A DNA stretch of 13,266 nucleotides from the NCBI GenBank assembly GCA_003133075.1, contig PKZN01000025.1, positions 1-13,266 of the forward strand, given 5' to 3'. The stretch's first letter is position 1; every line of letters starts with the position of its first letter. Under the pieces are notes generated by a model, which saw nothing but the letters and a program-made list of their open reading frames with translations, was not told the origin of the DNA and made no database searches. The DNA comes from Acidimicrobiaceae bacterium (lineage in GTDB: Bacteria; Actinomycetota; Acidimicrobiia; Acidimicrobiales; RAAP-2). The position numbers and the translations under genes were made by a program. Positions 13,026 through 13,266 of the stretch are shown here, piece after piece.

Positions 13026-13266
13026 TTTACCTTCAAAGTTGCGGACCTCTCGCTCGCCGAATTCGGCCGCGCGGAGATCACCCTCGCCGAACACGAGATG
13101 CCCGGCCTCATGGCCATGCGCGAAGAGTTTGGCCGCTCAAAGCCTCTGACGGGCTCGCGCATCGCCGGTTCGTTGCACATGACGATTCAGACCGCGGTCT
13201 TGATCGAAACGCTCGTGGAGTTGGGCGCGGACGTGCGCTGGGTCAGCTGCAACATCTTCTCCACCC
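13011..13266 (+). CDS. ahcY: S-adenosylhomocysteinase (adenosylhomocysteinase), N-terminal part
   Basis: The frame is open from ATG 13011 to the window end (85 complete codons) and continues beyond it. AGGAG lies 4 nt before the ATG. The sequence starts MTSDAFTFKVADLSLAEFGR and includes AEHEMPGLMAMREEFG, SRIAGSLHMTIQTAVLIETL and the WVSCNIFST segment, all hallmarks of AhcY. The His in GSLHMT and the SCNIFST region contribute to the substrate site. The cytosolic, NAD-containing enzyme hydrolyses S-adenosylhomocysteine to homocysteine and adenosine, clearing the inhibitor produced by methyltransferases. The catalytic core and NAD domain lie outside the window. Confidence 0.97.
   Translation, partial: MTSDAFTFKVADLSLAEFGRAEITLAEHEMPGLMAMREEFGRSKPLTGSRIAGSLHMTIQTAVLIETLVELGADVRWVSCNIFST

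Noticed and set aside
1..13266. CRISPR array, insertion sequence ends, phage genes
   Set aside because: No regularly spaced repeats, transposase or phage structural genes were seen. The only tandem-like repeats lie within the lysine-rich coding sequence.

Overview
This window looks like chromosomal DNA from a high-GC actinobacterium, possibly of the Acidimicrobiia type. The evidence is the GC-rich coding sequence, frequent GTG starts, two GAF-ANTAR proteins, a mycothiol-type maleylpyruvate isomerase-family protein, and several genes that appear to be transcribed with little or no leader. The class-level placement is inference; no rRNA or full tRNA is present to settle it.

Layout. Positions 1-22 hold the 5' end of a minus-strand tRNA cut by the window edge. 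Beside it, about 23-930 is gene-poor. Its only recognisable content is a decayed minus-strand higB-higA toxin-antitoxin pair: higA carries one in-frame TAG and higB survives only as scrambled fragments. At 937-1581 is a lysine-rich, histone H1-like protein with a small C-terminal domain. It converges on a minus-strand operon of two GAF-ANTAR regulators (3279 to 1745) whose genes overlap by GTGA. A divergent gene at 3513 encodes an extremely acidic protein.

From 4113 to 7862 the plus strand carries a PAP2-type membrane phosphatase, 3-methyladenine DNA glycosylase I (tag), a Uup-type ABC-F ATPase and a secreted protein with a LolA/LprG-like look. A 10-bp-stem hairpin at 7874-7902 separates these from the minus-strand pair of an MDMPI-fold protein and a proline iminopeptidase-like hydrolase. 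The plus strand then resumes with a MacB-type permease and its ATPase (one-base overlap), the universal GTPase/ATPase ychF, and the first 85 codons of ahcY (S-adenosylhomocysteinase).

How the genes work together. Most are ordinary housekeeping or stress functions: DNA repair, ribosome-associated ABC-F, export ABC transporter, YchF, and the methyl cycle enzyme AhcY. The GAF-ANTAR pair would be a sensory antitermination module.

The most interesting unannotated signal is the roughly 55-nt ahcY leader. It forms a compact two-part hairpin, and the loop and 3' arm of its inner stem are perfectly complementary over 8 nt to the start-codon region. This arrangement could act as a translational switch. 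Other points worth a look are an 8-bp inverted repeat around the putative ANTAR operon promoter, a 12-bp inverted repeat with a nested hairpin downstream of that operon, the Gly-rich outward loop of the permease, and the oppositely charged low-complexity proteins at 937 and 3513.
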